This document shows positions 7,860 through 8,433 of a stretch of 8,433 bases of DNA, in pieces (position 1 is the stretch's first letter; each line of letters opens with the position of its first letter). The notes below the pieces were generated by a model, which saw nothing but the letters and a program-made list of their open reading frames with translations, was not told the DNA's origin and ran no database searches. A program made the translations under genes and the position numbers. The DNA lies in contig JAFQKZ010000026.1 in NCBI GenBank assembly GCA_017414725.1, positions 1 through 8,433 of the forward strand. The letters are read 5' to 3'. Origin of the DNA: Clostridia bacterium. Its GTDB lineage: Bacteria > Bacillota > Clostridia > Oscillospirales > Acutalibacteraceae.

Positions 7860-7888
7860 ATAATATTATATTTAAAAAACTTCGTCAA
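7860..7888 (-). promoter_or_regulatory. Sigma-A-type promoter of parE and the operon
   Basis: On the minus strand TTGACG (7883-7888) is followed after exactly 17 bp by TATTAT (7860-7865). The spacer is AT-rich. Transcription would begin near 7853, giving a leader of about 28 nt before the TTG start. It lies about 30 bp from the recognisable end of the decayed transposase. It probably drives parE-parC and, by read-through, the downstream salvage genes. Confidence 0.65.
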
Positions 7889-7920
7889 TTATGTGAGTTT
7901 AAAACAAAATCGAGCAGTGT

Positions 7921-8433
7921 GTAGTGAGCGAAAAAAACGAGCAAAGATTCTGATATTGACCACTATGTATGCCAAATGAATAACCACAAGGCAAATATCC
8001 AAGACCATTGAAGATATCCATGGATTTAAAGCCTTTGATGGATTCATTTCTGATGTTACAGATAAGATTTTCCATTGATAGGAGATTGGCAGCATCGACC
8101 GCTTGATCAAATCTATACTATGGCCTTTCCGACATCATGAAGCAATTGAGACCGCTCTCCCTAAAACAGAGTACCAAAGATGTATTCTACATCAAGTTAG
8201 AAACACCTTGACATATGTTCCGGATAAAGACAAGAAAGCATTTGCAGCTGACTTGAAGACCATTTATCACGCATCAAACGAAGAACAAGCAAGAGCTGCT
8301 CTGGGCCGCATAAATGACAAATGGTCACCAAGGTATCCAAATACCATGAAACGCTAGTATGATAACTGGGATGCTATTTCTCTGGTATTTAAATTTTCAA
8401 CCTGTGTCAGAAAAGTTATTTATACTACAAACG
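7921..8433 (+). pseudogene. Decayed IS256-family transposase, both ends missing
   Basis: Fragments in three plus-strand frames line up in order with a clostridial IS256 (Mutator-type) transposase. VVSEKNEQR (7921-7947) is followed by SDID (7949-7960). Then comes TMYAK, TGA at 7977, TTRQISKTIEDI and FISDVTDKI up to about 8069. PLIGDWQHRPLDQIY (8072-8116) follows, then GLSDI (8122-8136), then EAIETALPKTEYQRCILHQ onward from 8139, with TAG at 8355-8357 replacing an expected tryptophan in KRWYDNWDAI. Similarity continues to VRKVIYTTN at the edge. Between 8116 and 8119 roughly 70 codons are missing, including the first catalytic Asp; the second Asp position reads Tyr. The N-terminal third is absent and the catalytic Glu lies past the window. 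It cannot encode an active enzyme. The open stretch 8103-8357 alone is not a real gene. No terminal inverted repeat or target duplication is visible. Confidence 0.9.

Noticed and set aside
7889..8110. A 73-codon minus-strand frame directly upstream of parE
   Set aside because: It runs antisense to the transposase remnant and through the predicted parE promoter region; it has no family resemblance.
8103..8357. An 84-codon plus-strand frame as a stand-alone small gene
   Set aside because: It is the middle of an IS256 transposase; similarity continues past its stop codon and exists upstream in other frames, and its ATG lies within a codon pair of the original frame, not at a true start.
1..8433. 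CRISPR array, tRNA, rRNA, phage or defence system
   Set aside because: No regularly spaced repeats, RNA gene signatures or defence-associated domains were seen on either strand.

Overview
The window comes from a low-G+C bacterium, most likely a member of the Clostridia (Bacillota). The support is the AT-rich coding sequence, strong AGGAG-type ribosome binding sites, TTG and GTG starts, and protein sequences of clostridial type. A gut-associated Oscillospirales-like lineage is a guess from the look of the topoisomerase IV pair and the transposase remnant. No 16S or other taxonomic marker is present.

Six genes lie head to tail on the minus strand and fill about positions 1-7825. In transcription order they are parE (7825-5831), parC (5802-3574), deoB (3552-2386), a YczE-type membrane protein gene (2385-1726), deoD (1571-843), and the 5' part of a BMP-family nucleoside-binding protein gene (826-1, cut by the window edge). 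Most gaps are 0-28 bp. The only larger one is the 154 bp spacer before deoD, which holds a possible internal promoter. A well-formed sigma-A-type promoter (7860-7888) lies just upstream of parE. It shows that parE should start at a TTG at 7825 rather than at the upstream ATG.

parE and parC encode the two subunits of a type IIA topoisomerase, probably topoisomerase IV, which separates linked chromosomes. The downstream genes form a purine nucleoside salvage block. The BMP protein should capture nucleosides outside the cell for an ABC importer, whose other genes would lie beyond position 1. DeoD splits the nucleosides into base and (deoxy)ribose-1-phosphate. DeoB converts the sugar phosphate to the 5-phosphate form for central metabolism. 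The YczE-type protein, fused tightly to deoB, has no known substrate.

Beyond the promoter, the plus strand from about 7921 to the right edge holds a badly decayed IS256-family transposase. It has at least four frameshifts, two nonsense codons and an internal deletion that removes the first catalytic aspartate region. No RNA gene, CRISPR array, riboswitch or convincing terminator was seen. Apart from the YczE gene's placement, the missing lipobox and the IS fossil, this is an ordinary housekeeping region, and I see no new multi-gene system.
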